From Macrostomum hystrix (taxonomy: Eukaryota; Platyhelminthes; Macrostomidae), in NCBI GenBank assembly GCA_950097015.1, contig CATNEN010000001.1:26385001-26449000 (forward strand): 64,000 nt of DNA. The letters are read 5' to 3'. The position numbers and the translations under genes are program-made. How positions within the stretch are numbered: position 1 is the first letter of the stretch; each line of letters opens with the position of its first letter. This document shows positions 19,506 through 30,329 of the stretch, piece by piece. The notes under the pieces were generated by a model. That model made no database searches. It had not been told where the DNA came from and worked only from the letters and a program-made list of their open reading frames with translations.

Positions 19506-20121
19506 GCTCATAGCCCCGTGGAAAAATACGATTATTTATTATTTACAGCATTTACCGTATTTACTAAAATATGTGCATGTAAAATTTTTACCATAGACTA
19601 TTTGTGCTGAACTGAAGCTCCGACGACTAGCTCAGAAGAAAGTTACCGGTTTTTAGGATAAAGTCATGTGGTGATGCTTTCTAAGAAGCTACGGCGGAAG
19701 CTGATCGTTCAACTTAAAAGAGAGCTAATCGAAAATCATTCATGAAATACAGTAAAATTTTCAATCATCCAGTACTTTGTTTCCTTTGCTGTACTGCAGA
19801 AAGGGACGCTCAGCAACGATTCATTCCGTGATCACCGCTTAGTTCAATATTAAAGTAAGACATGAAATAAAAAACTAATATACGCTTGTAAGAGACAATC
19901 AACATAATGCTTCGTGTGATTTGTTTAATTGAATTGAATGCGATAGAATGTTCGATACGTGGTTCGCACATTTTAGTTAGTTGTACTTTTCAAAAACAAA
20001 AACCAAAGAACTTTGAACGGCTTATATCGCATCAAATTTGCAATTGCGATGCTCTCTCACAATGTTATCGCATAATCACCTTTAACCAGTACAGCTCAAG
20101 AATATTGCAGCATTACAAGGG
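19506..20121. other. Spacer, 3' flank of P3
   Basis: AT-rich unique sequence. No gene, RNA or repeat family recognised. Confidence 0.4.
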
Positions 20122-21243
20122 TCAGTAGCCACAGAAGCGGTTCAGCTCAGCGATCTCAGCGACTCCGAGGGCGGCCTTCGCGATGGCGTAGCAAATGAAG
20201 CGACCTTTCAGAGCTCCTCCAGCTCGAGAGTTGCTGCCCAGCCTCAGGCACTGCGGCAAGCCTTGAAAGCCAGGAAACTGGGCACTTCCGCCATTGGCCG
20301 ATCCGTTGAAGTAGAAGGTGGCGAAGTTCGATGCAGTGTAGACGGCAGCAACAGACACATCTTGGGCGACATTGTTCATGCTCACCAGACCAGGTCCAGA
20401 CGACTGGGAGGCTACAATCTTTGCACTGCTCGGTCCTGAGAACGGATGACTCACGTACAGCTGGGTGGTTTTATCAGAAAATTCACCTCTGATGTTTCCA
20501 CTGCAGTCGTGAAACAGGTGGTAGCCCTGCTCATTGAAGGTCTGTCTGACGAGCCTCGCGTAGAAGGTAAAGTTGTGAGTATAGTCCAGGTAGCTGGTCG
20601 CCAGTGTGTTTCCAGCAGTGTCCACATCGATGAAGGCCGAGATGCTTCCAGGAAAATGAGCGCCCTGGGTGTCTCTCTCGACAGAGCCTTGAGGAGTGGC
20701 CGAGTAGATCGCTGGGTTGATGAGGTTCGTGTATCCCTGTCTGAAGTCGAACAGAATCACCAGCTTTGACCCGAGGGCGGAGCTCAGACCTTCGACGCCG
20801 GTTTCTAGAGACAATGTCGTGGCTTTTGGTTCTGCCGCTGAAGTCATCATTAAAGCATCTGGACCGGACGTCGTTTCTGGAATGGCCAGAGGGACTATTG
20901 TGGAGATAGGTGACATAGTTCTATAGCTGACGCAGCCATCGGAGCCGTTAGAGACGCTGCTCTGGTCCCACAGAGAAGCCAGCTCGGAGCTGCTGCCATG
21001 GTAGCACCTTGAGCTCGCTGTCGAGAAGTGAACTCCAGCGCAGAGGTCGGTGAGCACGCAGGCAAGAACACAGTCGGCCAGGTCTTTCATGCCAGCAACA
21101 GCTGTCAACGCGGCCAGGTTCGCAGGCGAAGGGCATTTCAGATACGCGTTGAGAACCGAGGACTTTTGGCTCGCTGCACCTATGTTCGGCAGCGCCAGAG
21201 CAATGAGCAGAAGTACGCAAGCAGATGATTTCATTATTTTCAT
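20122..21243 (-). CDS. P3: secreted PAN-like + LamG-like protein (373 aa)
   Basis: Single exon. Signal peptide MKIMKSSACVLLLIALALPN is followed by the PAN-like module (CPSPANLAAL, DCVLACVLTDLCAG, RCYHGSSS, GCVSY), a short Ser/Thr/Pro linker and the LamG-like domain (FDFRQGYTNLINPA to ELNRFCGY). P3 and P5 share the same linker, with the MSPISTIVPLAIPETTS segment and a KATTLSLETGV end, so they are the closest pair. A TATA box lies 50 bp upstream of the ATG. The MKI start is preferred over the internal Met4 because it gives the longest family-like signal peptide; either would be secreted. Function unknown. Confidence 0.88.
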   Translation of the reverse strand: MKIMKSSACVLLLIALALPNIGAASQKSSVLNAYLKCPSPANLAALTAVAGMKDLADCVLACVLTDLCAGVHFSTASSRCYHGSSSELASLWDQSSVSNGSDGCVSYRTMSPISTIVPLAIPETTSGPDALMMTSAAEPKATTLSLETGVEGLSSALGSKLVILFDFRQGYTNLINPAIYSATPQGSVERDTQGAHFPGSISAFIDVDTAGNTLATSYLDYTHNFTFYARLVRQTFNEQGYHLFHDCSGNIRGEFSDKTTQLYVSHPFSGPSSAKIVASQSSGPGLVSMNNVAQDVSVAAVYTASNFATFYFNGSANGGSAQFPGFQGLPQCLRLGSNSRAGGALKGRFICYAIAKAALGVAEIAELNRFCGY

Positions 21244-21263
21244 TTATTGAAAGGTAAGTTTAC

Positions 21264-21300
21264 TTTCAGCGTCTGGAAATTAACAACGGTTCTCTTTATA
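21264..21300 (-). promoter_or_regulatory. Candidate P3 core promoter (TATA + CGCTGAAAG)
   Basis: On the minus strand TATAAAGAG (21292-21300) is followed about 25 bp downstream by CGCTGAAAG (21264-21272), then the ATG at 21243. This gives a very short 5' UTR. The same pair occurs at P2 and, with wider spacing, at P5. Confidence 0.5.
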
Positions 21301-21302
21301 CG

Positions 21303-22204
21303 GATTCATATTTCGTTGACGGTTCGCAATTGGCTGCTGAATGCACACAAAATGCGTAGGCACTTAACATTTTTTCCTCATTCTTTTAGGAAGCATGTCT
21401 TCTTTCGCTTGTCGCCTCATTAATGATTCCGCATTTTGACTACTTGGATTGCGGACTGCATAATTGTCAGGAAGCTTCTGTCGGAAGAATTGCTAATTCT
21501 TGCAGTGTCGTGACACAATGTGCTGTTCGCTCACATGGTTGGGATGCTACTGCAGCTTCTTCTAATTGGAAGGCATCCCAAGGCAATGCCGATGCAGTTG
21601 TATTCTTAAAGCCTTAGGCATTGCCTATCGTGGCTCGTGTAATATTGGAGTTTCGTAGACAAAAGAATTGCGAATTGGCTCAAGTTCGCGCGTACTCATG
21701 AACTGAGCTCGTCGCGGAGGCGAATGAAGATTTCCGTGGGAGCGCTTCATTCGCGACTGATATCGCCTATAAGACATTGGGTGCGTGCAAAAACTAAGTT
21801 TAAAGTAAAGTTTTTGCTTGCTAGAAATGACAAAAGCATCATATTTTACTAATTGCGATGCATGTGACTGTCAAGTCAACTTATGCCAGCTGAAAGCCAA
21901 CAGCCCCTCAACGCAAAGGCAGGTGTCAGCGATGGGGTGAGCAGCAAGGTGGGGAAAGCGATCCCAGCTCCGATAAAAATTTGGGATAAAGAGGGAAAGA
22001 AAAGAGATCAAAAGACAGCAAACGGAAGCGCAGCAACTCACTGCTCAGATCGCAAGGACGACTTAAGAACAATCGACTTAACAAGCATCAGTTGAAGGAT
22101 CTGAGTCAAGCAAATGAGCAATGTTTTCTATCCATTCTCTCTCTGCTGAATGCCTAACTGGGTAAAATTAGTACATTTGAGTCCAACCATATATCGGTAC
22201 TTGT
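21303..22204. other. Spacer between P3 promoter and the 53-bp array
   Basis: Unique sequence. Short frames at 21423-21617 and 21883-22095 show no recognisable domain and I do not call them. No transposon ends were seen. Confidence 0.4.
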
Positions 22205-25013
22205 GTATCTTGGCATTGCAAGTGTTTGCTGGCAGTTGGTATAGAGCCAGAAGCAGTGTATCTTGGCATTGCAAGTGTTTGCTGGCAGTTGCTATAGAGC
22301 CAGAAGCAGTGTATCTTGGCATTGCAAGTGTTTGCTGGCAGTTGGTATAGAGCCAGAAGCAGTGTATCTTGGCATTGCAAGTGTTTGCTGGCAGTTGGTA
22401 TAGAGCCAGAAGCAGTGTATCTTGGCATTGCAAGTGTTTGCTGGCAGTTGGTATAGAGCCAGAAGCAGTGTATCTTGGCATTGCAAGTGTTTGCTGGCAG
22501 TTGGTATAGAGCCAGAAGCAGTGTATCTTGGCATTGCAAGTGTTTGCTGGCAGTTGGTATAGAGCCAGAAGCAGTGTATCTTGGCATTGCAAGTGTTTGC
22601 TGGCAGTTGGTATAGAGCCAGAAGCAGTGTATCTTGGCATTGCAAGTGTTTGCTGGCAGTTGGTATAGAGCCAGAAGCAGTGTATCTTGGCATTGCAAGT
22701 GTTTGCTGGCAGTTGGTATAGAGCCAGAAGCAGTGTATCTTGGCATTGCAAGTGTTTGCTGGCAGTTGGTATAGAGCCAGAAGCAGTGTATCTTGGCATT
22801 GCAAGTGTTTGCTGGCAGTTGGTATAGAGCCAGAAGCAGTGTATCTTGGCATTGCAAGTGTTTGCTGGCAGTTGCTATAGAGCCAGAAGCAGTGTATCTT
22901 GGCATTGCAAGTGTTTGCTGGCAGTTGCTATAGAGCCAGAAGCAGTGTATCTTGGCATTGCAAGTGTTTGCTGGCAGTTGGTATAGAGCCAGAAGCAGTG
23001 TATCTTGGCATTGCAAGTGTTTGCTGGCAGTTGGTATAGAGCCAGAAGCAGTGTATCTTGGCATTGCAAGTGTTTGCTGGCAGTTGGTATAGAGCCAGAA
23101 GCAGTGTATCTTGGCATTGCAAGTGTTTGCTGGCAGTTGGTATAGAGCCAGAAGCAGTGTATCTTGGCATTGCAAGTGTTTGCTGGCAGTTGGTATAGAG
23201 CCAGAAGCAGTGTATCTTGGCATTGCAAGTGTTTGCTGGCAGTTGCTATAGAGCCAGAAGCAGTGTATCTTGGCATTGCAAGTGTTTGCTGGCAGTTGGT
23301 ATAGAGCCAGAAGCAGTGTATCTTGGCATTGCAAGTGTTTGCTGGCAGTTGGTATAGAGCCAGAAGCAGTGTATCTTGGCATTGCAAGTGTTTGCTGGCA
23401 GTTGGTATAGAGCCAGAAGCAGTGTATCTTGGCATTGCAAGTGTTTGCTGGCAGTTGGTATAGAGCCAGAAGCAGTGTATCTTGGCATTGCAAGTGTTTG
23501 CTGGCAGTTGGTATAGAGCCAGAAGCAGTGTATCTTGGCATTGCAAGTGTTTGCTGGCAGTTGGTATAGAGCCAGAAGCAGTGTATCTTGGCATTGCAAG
23601 TGTTTGCTGGCAGTTGGTATAGAGCCAGAAGCAGTGTATCTTGGCATTGCAAGTGTTTGCTGGCAGTTGGTATAGAGCCAGAAGCAGTGAATCTTGGCAT
23701 TGCAAGTGTTTGCTGGCAGTTGGTATAGAGCCAGAAGCAGTGAATCTTGGCATTGCAAGTGTTTGCTGGCAGTTGGTATAGAGCCAGAAGCAGTGTATCT
23801 TGGCATTGCAAGTGTTTGCTGGCAGTTGGTATAGAGCCAGAAGCAGTGAATCTTGGCATTGCAAGTGTTTGCTGGCAGTTGGTATAGAGCCAGAAGCAGT
23901 GTATCTTGGCATTGCAAGTGTTTGCTGGCAGTTGGTATAGAGCCAGAAGCAGTGTATCTTGGCATTGCAAGTGTTTGCTGGCAGTTGGTATAGAGCCAGA
24001 AGCAGTGTATCTTGGCATTGCAAGTGTTTGCTGGCAGTTGGTATAGAGCCAGAAGCAGTGAATCTTGGCATTGCAAGTGTTTGCTGGCAGTTGGTATAGA
24101 GCCAGAAGCAGTGAATCTTGGCATTGCAAGTGTTTGCTGGCAGTTGGTATAGAGCCAGAAGCAGTGTATCTTGGCATTGCAAGTGTTTGCTGGCAGTTGG
24201 TATAGAGCCAGAAGCAGTGTATCTTGGCATTGCAAGTGTTTGCTGGCAGTTGGTATAGAGCCAGAAGCAGTGTATCTTGGCATTGCAAGTGTTTGCTAGC
24301 AGTTGGTATAGAGCCAGAAGCAGTGTATCTTGGCATTGCAAGTGTTTGCTGGCAGTTGGTATAGAGCCAGAAGCAGTGTATCTTGGCATTGCAAGTGTTT
24401 GCTGGCAGTTGCTATAGAGCCAGAAGCAGTGTATCTTGGCATTGCAAGTGTTTGCTGGCAGTTGCTATAGAGCCAGAAGCAGTGTATCTTGGCATTGCAA
24501 GTGTTTGCTGGCAGTTGGTATAGAGCCAGAAGCAGTGTATCTTGGCATTGCAAGTGTTTGCTGGCAGTTGGTATAGAGCCAGAAGCAGTGTATCTTGGCA
24601 TTGCAAGTGTTTGCTGGCAGTTGGTATAGAGCCAGAAGCAGTGTATCTTGGCATTGCAAGTGTTTGCTGGCAGTTGCTATAGAGCCAGAAGCAGTGTATC
24701 TTGGCATTGCAAGTGTTTGCTGGCAGTTGGTATAGAGCCAGAAGCAGTGTATCTTGGCATTGCAAGTGTTTGCTGGCAGTTGCTATAGAGCCAGAAGCAG
24801 TGTATCTTGGCATTGCAAGTGTTTGCTGGCAGTTGGTATAGAGCCAGAAGCAGTGTATCTTGGCATTGCAAGTGTTTGCTGGCAGTTGGTATAGAGCCAG
24901 AAGCAGTGTATCTTGGCATTGCAAGTGTTTGCTGGCAGTTGGTATAGAGCCAGAAGCAGTGTATCTTGGCATTGCAAGTGTTTGCTGGCAGTTGCTATAG
25001 AGCCAGAAGCAGT
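22205..25013. repeat. 53-bp satellite, about 53 nearly identical copies
   Basis: The unit reads ATCTTGGCATTGCAAGTGTT, then TGCTGGCAGTTGGTATAGAG, then CCAGAAGCAGTGT. Nearly all copies are identical. The recurrent variants are GTTGGTATAG versus GTTGCTATAG and TGTATC versus TGAATC, plus one GCTAGC in place of GCTGGC near 24297. The minus strand of the unit lacks stop codons in all three frames, so long minus ORFs (722, 504 and 345 aa) arise in every frame; none is credible as a gene. Near-identity points to recent expansion or ongoing homogenisation. Confidence 0.98.
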
Positions 25014-25555
25014 GATGTGTGCTCTGCCTTCTTTCGTCCCCACTATTTTTATTATTTCCGATGCAAGTCACGTTTTAACTTTTCCAAATCCTTGCCGCAG
25101 GGTTGTGATGCAGATTTCGGACGTGAGATTCGCCCGTTAGAAGCAGCTTTTTGTGCCGCCAACTCATAAAAGAAGACTTTTAAGGTGCCCGCCTTTGAAG
25201 TGCGCCTGAAACAATAGAAATAAAAGACCTCAGCTTGCAGGCCTATTATAACTTTTTCATTCTCTGTCTACCTGGTCGCTTTTAAGTCGGTTTGTAAACA
25301 AATAATTTTCCGGCTGGTTGAGGACTTTTTTAGGTTCGAAAATTCAGCACTGCTGAGTGTTGTTACTGTTGTGGGCTGGTTGCCAAGCACTGAGGAATAC
25401 GGAGAATGAAATAATACCCAAGGCTTACAAGAAACAGAATATCGGTACCTTTGAAAGTGACAAAACACTAGCCTTTTGAAGGCTTATCATTATCCGCAGT
25501 GTATCATTTTTTCCTTTGTCTCCTCGGACATCTGATATTTGTTTCATCCATCTGC
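25014..25555. other. Spacer
   Basis: AT-rich unique sequence between the satellite and a SINE B copy. Nothing recognised. Confidence 0.4.
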
Positions 25556-25565
25556 AACATAGGCG

Positions 25566-25887
25566 TAGTGGGGGGTTGTAGCCTAGTGGTTAGTAGAGGG
25601 TCGGACTCACGACTTGAAGGTCGGGGGTTCGATTCCCGTCTCCACTGGAACAATTTGTGTCCTTTAGAAAGACACTTAAACCTGCATTGCTTCAGTTCGC
25701 CCAGCTGTTAAATGGGTACCAGCACTAGCTGTGGTAATTGAGGGTGGGTGTGGCGTCCCCCCAGTCCATGGACGGAACATTCGTACACATATACTTCAGA
25801 TGCGCCGCGCAATGCGGCAGCTGTGCTGTCGGTTGCACATCTGGCCCAATTTGAGCAGGTGTAATCAATTAATTATTCATTATTATT
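25566..25887 (+). mobile_element. SINE B copy with target-site duplication
   Basis: A 322-bp tRNA-derived SINE. The head is GGTTGTAGCCTAGTGGTTAG (A box) with GGGGGTTCGATTCCCGTCTC (B box). The body includes GACACTTAAACC and GTTCGCCCAGCTGTTAAATG, and the tail is (ATT)n. It is flanked by AACATAGGCG (25556-25565) and AACACAGGCG (25888-25897), a 10-bp duplication with one mismatch. The head is tRNA-like, but I do not call it a functional tRNA because it continues into a SINE body. Confidence 0.88.
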
Positions 25888-25982
25888 AACACAGGCGAGG
25901 AAATTTGGGGTATTCCCATTGTCGCTCTGTACTTTTGTACATGTAAAGTAATGATATCTCGCCATTGTATTGGATCAAACTG

Positions 25983-26098
25983 ATTGTAAACTCTAAACCG
26001 TAAACTGTAAACTGTAAACTGTAAACTGTAAACTGTAAACCGTAAACTGTAAACTGTAAACTGTAAACTGTAAACTGTAAACCGTAAACTGTAAACTA
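25983..26098. repeat. 7-bp simple repeat (GTAAACT)n
   Basis: About 16 copies of GTAAACT with GTAAACC variants. The short minus ORF across it is an artefact. Confidence 0.95.
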
Positions 26099-26356
26099 AT
26101 TCTTCAAACTGTTTGCTCTTAATTTTTCGGAAAATTCTATCTGTTAAACTCTCACAGGAAGATAGGATGAACTTTGTTCCCAAAAACGAGGTAAAGGATA
26201 GTCCCCCCGGCCGTTTATCGATTGTAGAGATTTGAATTTAATGTAAATTTAATGATTCATCCGCTATACTAAAATGTAAAATCAATTTAAGTGAATCATA
26301 TATTTTTTAGTAAATACGCGATGTGTGTTACTCATAAATGTCAGTAGCGTAATTCG

Positions 26357-26486
26357 AATATTGATACATAACTTTAATTGAATGTAAGAACCTAATTAGT
26401 AGCCCCATGCGGATATCAAATGTACGTAGCTATAGTACGGTTAAAAGGTAGGTTTGTACATTCAATTAAAGTTATGCATCAATATT
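26357..26486. mobile_element. 130-bp inverted-repeat element (mini-MITE)
   Basis: Arms 26357-26393 and 26450-26486 are 37 bp and near-perfect reverse complements (AATATTGATACATAACTTTA at the left end, against AATATTGATGCATAACTTTA for the reversed right end), around a 56-bp spacer. It could be a small non-autonomous DNA transposon or a hairpin. Confidence 0.72.
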
Positions 26487-28377
26487 TCTCTTGTTCCCGC
26501 CCTGTCTGCGCACTGACTCATGTTGCACGTCATGGTGCAATCACTTTGCTTCGGAAGAAGACTGGCCGAACATCGCTTAAGTGCTCCTACTGTGAGTAGA
26601 GAACAGGCCGACGAGCAATCATGATGATGTTTGCACTATCTGAATAGTTGCGCAGAAATTTCTTCATGCGTTTAACGCTCCCAGCGACTAGAAAATATTG
26701 TAATATAAACTGAGATTCCTAACGGATTTAAAAAATTCTTAGCTCCCAACTTGTCATTGCGGGAAAGCTTAGCTGTCCGAACCGGACTACCCTGATTTGC
26801 TCCACTGCTAGGAAGCACGCAGTGTTGAGGCCGGTAAAAATTCCTCTGATATTTTGCCAATTGTGTGTGCCACGCAACCACAGGTTCAATATGTATATAC
26901 CCGTCAGTGAAAAAATGTAAAAACATGTAACACAAAATAGTATCAAAGTTCTCTTTGGCTTTGTATTTATCTTGCGACATCATGTCATGTTGAGATCATT
27001 TCTCTGTTGTACGCAAATTATTTTGGTATTTTAAATGCCTGTTCCAGCGCCAATCGCATCTCAGTGCAGCGACCAGTAGCTCAAAGTCGCAAAGACAGTC
27101 GTTCTCATTATGTTTTGCATTGACTGTATGCTTTTGCAATCATGCGTCTTTTTCAGGAAAGCAAAATACACTTCAGATCAATCTTGGCGAGGCAGGTGCT
27201 GTTTTATTAGTTAGTTTTTGGCTCATCGAAAAGCCCTTTCTATCGGCAAAAACTAACGCCGCTTGCACATTCAAAACCGTTTGTTGATGTGCAAAGCTGT
27301 TATGATAAGAAACATGGTTATTGACCTTTTTAAGGTTTCTGATAGCTGTGATATAAATTTTCAACTTAAGGCTGCGTAGAAAGAGCACAAACCAACTCCT
27401 AACACCCAACTGGCGACTAGTAAACTCGCTTGTCATTAGAGCATTTAACCTTTTTTGGACTCTTCATGATGCCTCTAATATAAATTTTCATATTGGTTCA
27501 TCTAATTCACTTAATCGATTTTGTTAAACAATGTGAGTTGCTTAAAGATTAAAAATGAATGTGAATGAACCTCAGATTTAACCAGTTTTGACACGCGAAC
27601 CGGAAAGACAATATCTTCCAGTAAAGTCGCGATTCATTGTATGTGCTATTGGATTCTCAAGCAAATAGAGCTTATAACGCGTGCTCAAACTGAAAGCAAA
27701 TCAAAACCTCCTGCAAAACGAGCGATGCCAGGAATTTGATTGACTGTAGGAATTCACGTGACTTTGCGTGTGTCTGGAAAGATTTTAACACCCATAGCAC
27801 TGCGAGGGCTGGAGCTGATAAACCGCCCAGGCACTGTAGCTAGCTACCAGAGAGAACTCATATTTACTGAATGCGCTTTGCAAAATGTGAAACATGAGGC
27901 TCCCAGATTTACAGAGCTATTCGATAAAGATCACACATCGCATTTGCAAGCTTGTTGCTAGTTAGCAAACACAATACTGAGTTGCAAATGACAAATCAAA
28001 CATGATTCCACATTCCACAATGTCTTTGGAGAGAACTCGTTAAAAGAAGCCCTTTTGATGGCGATATTTCAATGCGGCATTTTAAAAATGTCCTTGCTAG
28101 TCGAAGGCAGAACGAACGAAAAGCTGTTCTGCGAATCTTATTTTATGATTTATCGGATGATAATTCCAACATTGGATAATGCGAGTTCGGATAAGAATTA
28201 ACTTCCGCATGGTCCGCCTTTTCAAATCAGTCGGATTTGCTCTACCAGCCGATCGCATGTAGAAATTTTTGAAGTGAATTTCTAAAATAAGCAATGCCAT
28301 CACGTCCTGGTTTGAAATTGCCAGAAGCTAAAGTAAGAAATAGGAAATTATTCCCGAATCCCCGGAGGTGCTGCGCC
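26487..28377. other. 1.9 kb spacer, nothing recognised
   Basis: AT-rich unique sequence. Short frames (26672-26983, 27173-27436, 27740-27961) show no family features and lack start or promoter context. I do not call them. Confidence 0.4.
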
Positions 28378-28860
28378 TTATAGGGTCTGCTTGACGGGCC
28401 CGTGTTGGCCTGTGTCAGGACGCACCCACGTGGCCAGCACACTCGTAGGGGACACGGTTGCGTCGACCAGCTTCAGCAAGGCGTCAGGACACACGGATGA
28501 CCCCTTTCTGTCACGCGAAAGAATTGAGTCGAGGAAGCAACTTACTTTTAGTTGCACTTGGCGCCCGCTGAACTTTTCCACAGGCAGATCGGATTGGCCG
28601 TTTATTTGCTCAGGGTTCAGGTAAGTTGCGAGTGAATCTGACGTCAAGAGCTTAGTCGGAAAATAGAAGGTAAGAGCGAAGGACTAGCTACCCCACAGAG
28701 CCGCGAATTTATAATACCTAGGCTCAACAGGGGCCGGGTAGGCACCAACGCCCACCCCATAACCCCCGGCCCCATTACCCCAACCGAGACAAATCACGGC
28801 GCAGCTGGGGGAAGGGCAGCCCGGGCGAGGGCCGGACAGGGTCGGCCCAGCCAATCAACG
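28378..28860 (-). mobile_element. Possible LTR fragment (uncertain)
   Basis: On the minus strand a TATAA-type box (TATTATAAATTCG near 28718) is followed about 110 bp later by GCAAATAAACGG, a poly(A)-signal arrangement like an LTR. Upstream sequence (28735-28850) is GC-rich. A 89-codon minus frame (28378-28647) lies within it; I recognise no domain. No terminal repeats or TSD were found, so this is weak. Confidence 0.25.
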
Positions 28861-29185
28861 TGCACCAACCAGTAATTGCTCTAACACAGCAGCAAATAAA
28901 GCTTGGGAGCTAAGCGGCTTACGCAACTGATAACACGAAAGAGCATACCGCGTGGGGGCAATTAAGGTGCGCCTACACTGCAAGGTACACGGACACAACG
29001 ATACAACACAATGTTTTATTGATACAACACAAAGAACATAACAGCCTGCCAAAAAAATAATTAAGTCAGAAAGTTGGTAGGACAAGCTCAAAAGTTATTT
29101 AGTAGCTTCATTAGACTAGATTAGAGTGGGCGGCACTTAAACTCCGATTTATAAAAGACGAGAAAAGACTAAATAGGCAAAAAAT

Positions 29186-30226
29186 TCAATATCCACAGAA
29201 GCGGTTCAGCTCAGCGATCTCAGCGACTCCGAGGGCGGCCTTCGCGATGGCGTAGCAAATGAAGCGACCTTTCAGAGCTCCTCCAGCTCGAGAGTTGCTG
29301 CCCAGCCTCAGGCACTGTGGCAAGCCTTGAAAGCCAGGAAACTGGGCACTTCCGCCATTGGCCGATCCGTTGAAGTAGAAGGTGGCGAAGTTCGATGCAG
29401 TGTAGACGGCAGCAACAGACACATCTTGGGCGACATTGCTCATGCTCACCAGACCAGGTCCAGACGACTGGAAGGCTACAATCTTTGCACTGCTCGGTCC
29501 TGAGAACGGGTGACTCACGTACAGCTGGGTGGTTTTATCAGAAAATTCACCTCTGATGTTTCCACTGCAGTCGTGAAACAGGTGGTAGCCCTGCTCATTG
29601 AAGGTCTGTCTGACGAGCCTCGCGTAGAAGGTAAAGTTGTGAGTATAGTCCAGGTAGCTGGTCGCCAGTGTGTTTCCAGCAGTGTCCACATCGATGAAGG
29701 CCGAGACGCTTCCAGGAAAATGAGCGCCCTGGGTGTCTCTCTCGACAGAGCCTTGAGGAGTGGCCGAGTACATCGCTGGGTTGATGAGGTTCGTGTATCC
29801 CTGTCTGAAGTCGAACAGAATCACCAGCTTTGACCCGAGGGCGGAGCTCACACCTGGAGTGCTGGGTGGGGTAGCCGACGTGGTAGGAGGAAGTTGTTGT
29901 TTTCTGAAGCTGACGCAGCCATCGGAGCCGTCAGAGCCGCTGCTCAGATCCCACAGAGAGGCCAGCTCGGAGCTGCTGCCATGGTAGCACCTTGAGCTCG
30001 ACTTCGAGAAGTGAACTCCAGCGCAGAGGTCGGAGAGCACGCAGGCAAGAACACAGTCGGCCAGGTCTTTCATGCCACTTTCAGGCCTCAGCGCAGCCAG
30101 GTTCGCAAGCGATGGACAACTCAGAAACGAGTTGAGAGTCGAAGACGTTTGGCTTGCTTCTAATCTTTTGGGCAGCGTCAGAGCAAGAAGTAGAAGTGAA
30201 ACATAATTTGAGTTGCAATTAAACAT
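29186..30226 (-). CDS. P4: secreted PAN-like + LamG-like protein (346 aa)
   Basis: Single exon. Signal peptide MFNCNSNYVSLLLLALTLPK, then the PAN-like module (CPSLANLAAL, DCVLACVLSDLCAG, GCVSF). P4 has the shortest linker of the intact array (about 20 residues, QLPPTTSATPPSTPGVS), which accounts for its smaller size. The LamG-like domain is almost the same as P3 and P5 down to ELNRFCGY. Its PAN end (SGSDGSDGCVSFRK) lacks the SYRTMSPIST segment of P2, P3 and P5. Family-type motifs and intact frame suggest a working gene. Function unknown. Confidence 0.88.
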   Translation of the reverse strand: MFNCNSNYVSLLLLALTLPKRLEASQTSSTLNSFLSCPSLANLAALRPESGMKDLADCVLACVLSDLCAGVHFSKSSSRCYHGSSSELASLWDLSSGSDGSDGCVSFRKQQLPPTTSATPPSTPGVSSALGSKLVILFDFRQGYTNLINPAMYSATPQGSVERDTQGAHFPGSVSAFIDVDTAGNTLATSYLDYTHNFTFYARLVRQTFNEQGYHLFHDCSGNIRGEFSDKTTQLYVSHPFSGPSSAKIVAFQSSGPGLVSMSNVAQDVSVAAVYTASNFATFYFNGSANGGSAQFPGFQGLPQCLRLGSNSRAGGALKGRFICYAIAKAALGVAEIAELNRFCGY

Positions 30227-30310
30227 TTTAAAAAAATTATTTGATGCTTTTGCGACTTTGATGTCAGGTAGTCTATAACTTTTATTTTATTTCTTTGCTT
30301 GCCTACTAGG

Positions 30311-30323
30311 GCTTATATTTAAA
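30311..30323 (-). promoter_or_regulatory. Candidate P4 TATA-like box
   Basis: The minus strand reads CTTTAAATATAAGC about 90 bp upstream of the P4 ATG. The CGCTGAAAG motif of P2, P3 and P5 was not found here. Confidence 0.3.
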
Positions 30324-30329
30324 GGCTTT

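Noticed and set aside
22205-25013. CRISPR array
   Set aside because: Contiguous identical units without unique spacers, and a eukaryotic genome.
22128-25071. Many minus-strand open frames up to 722 codons in three frames
   Set aside because: The 53-bp unit lacks stops in every minus frame; the product is the same repeat in rotation.
25566-25650. Functional tRNA gene
   Set aside because: The tRNA-like part continues into a shared SINE body with ATT tail and TSD; the same head recurs at other SINE copies.
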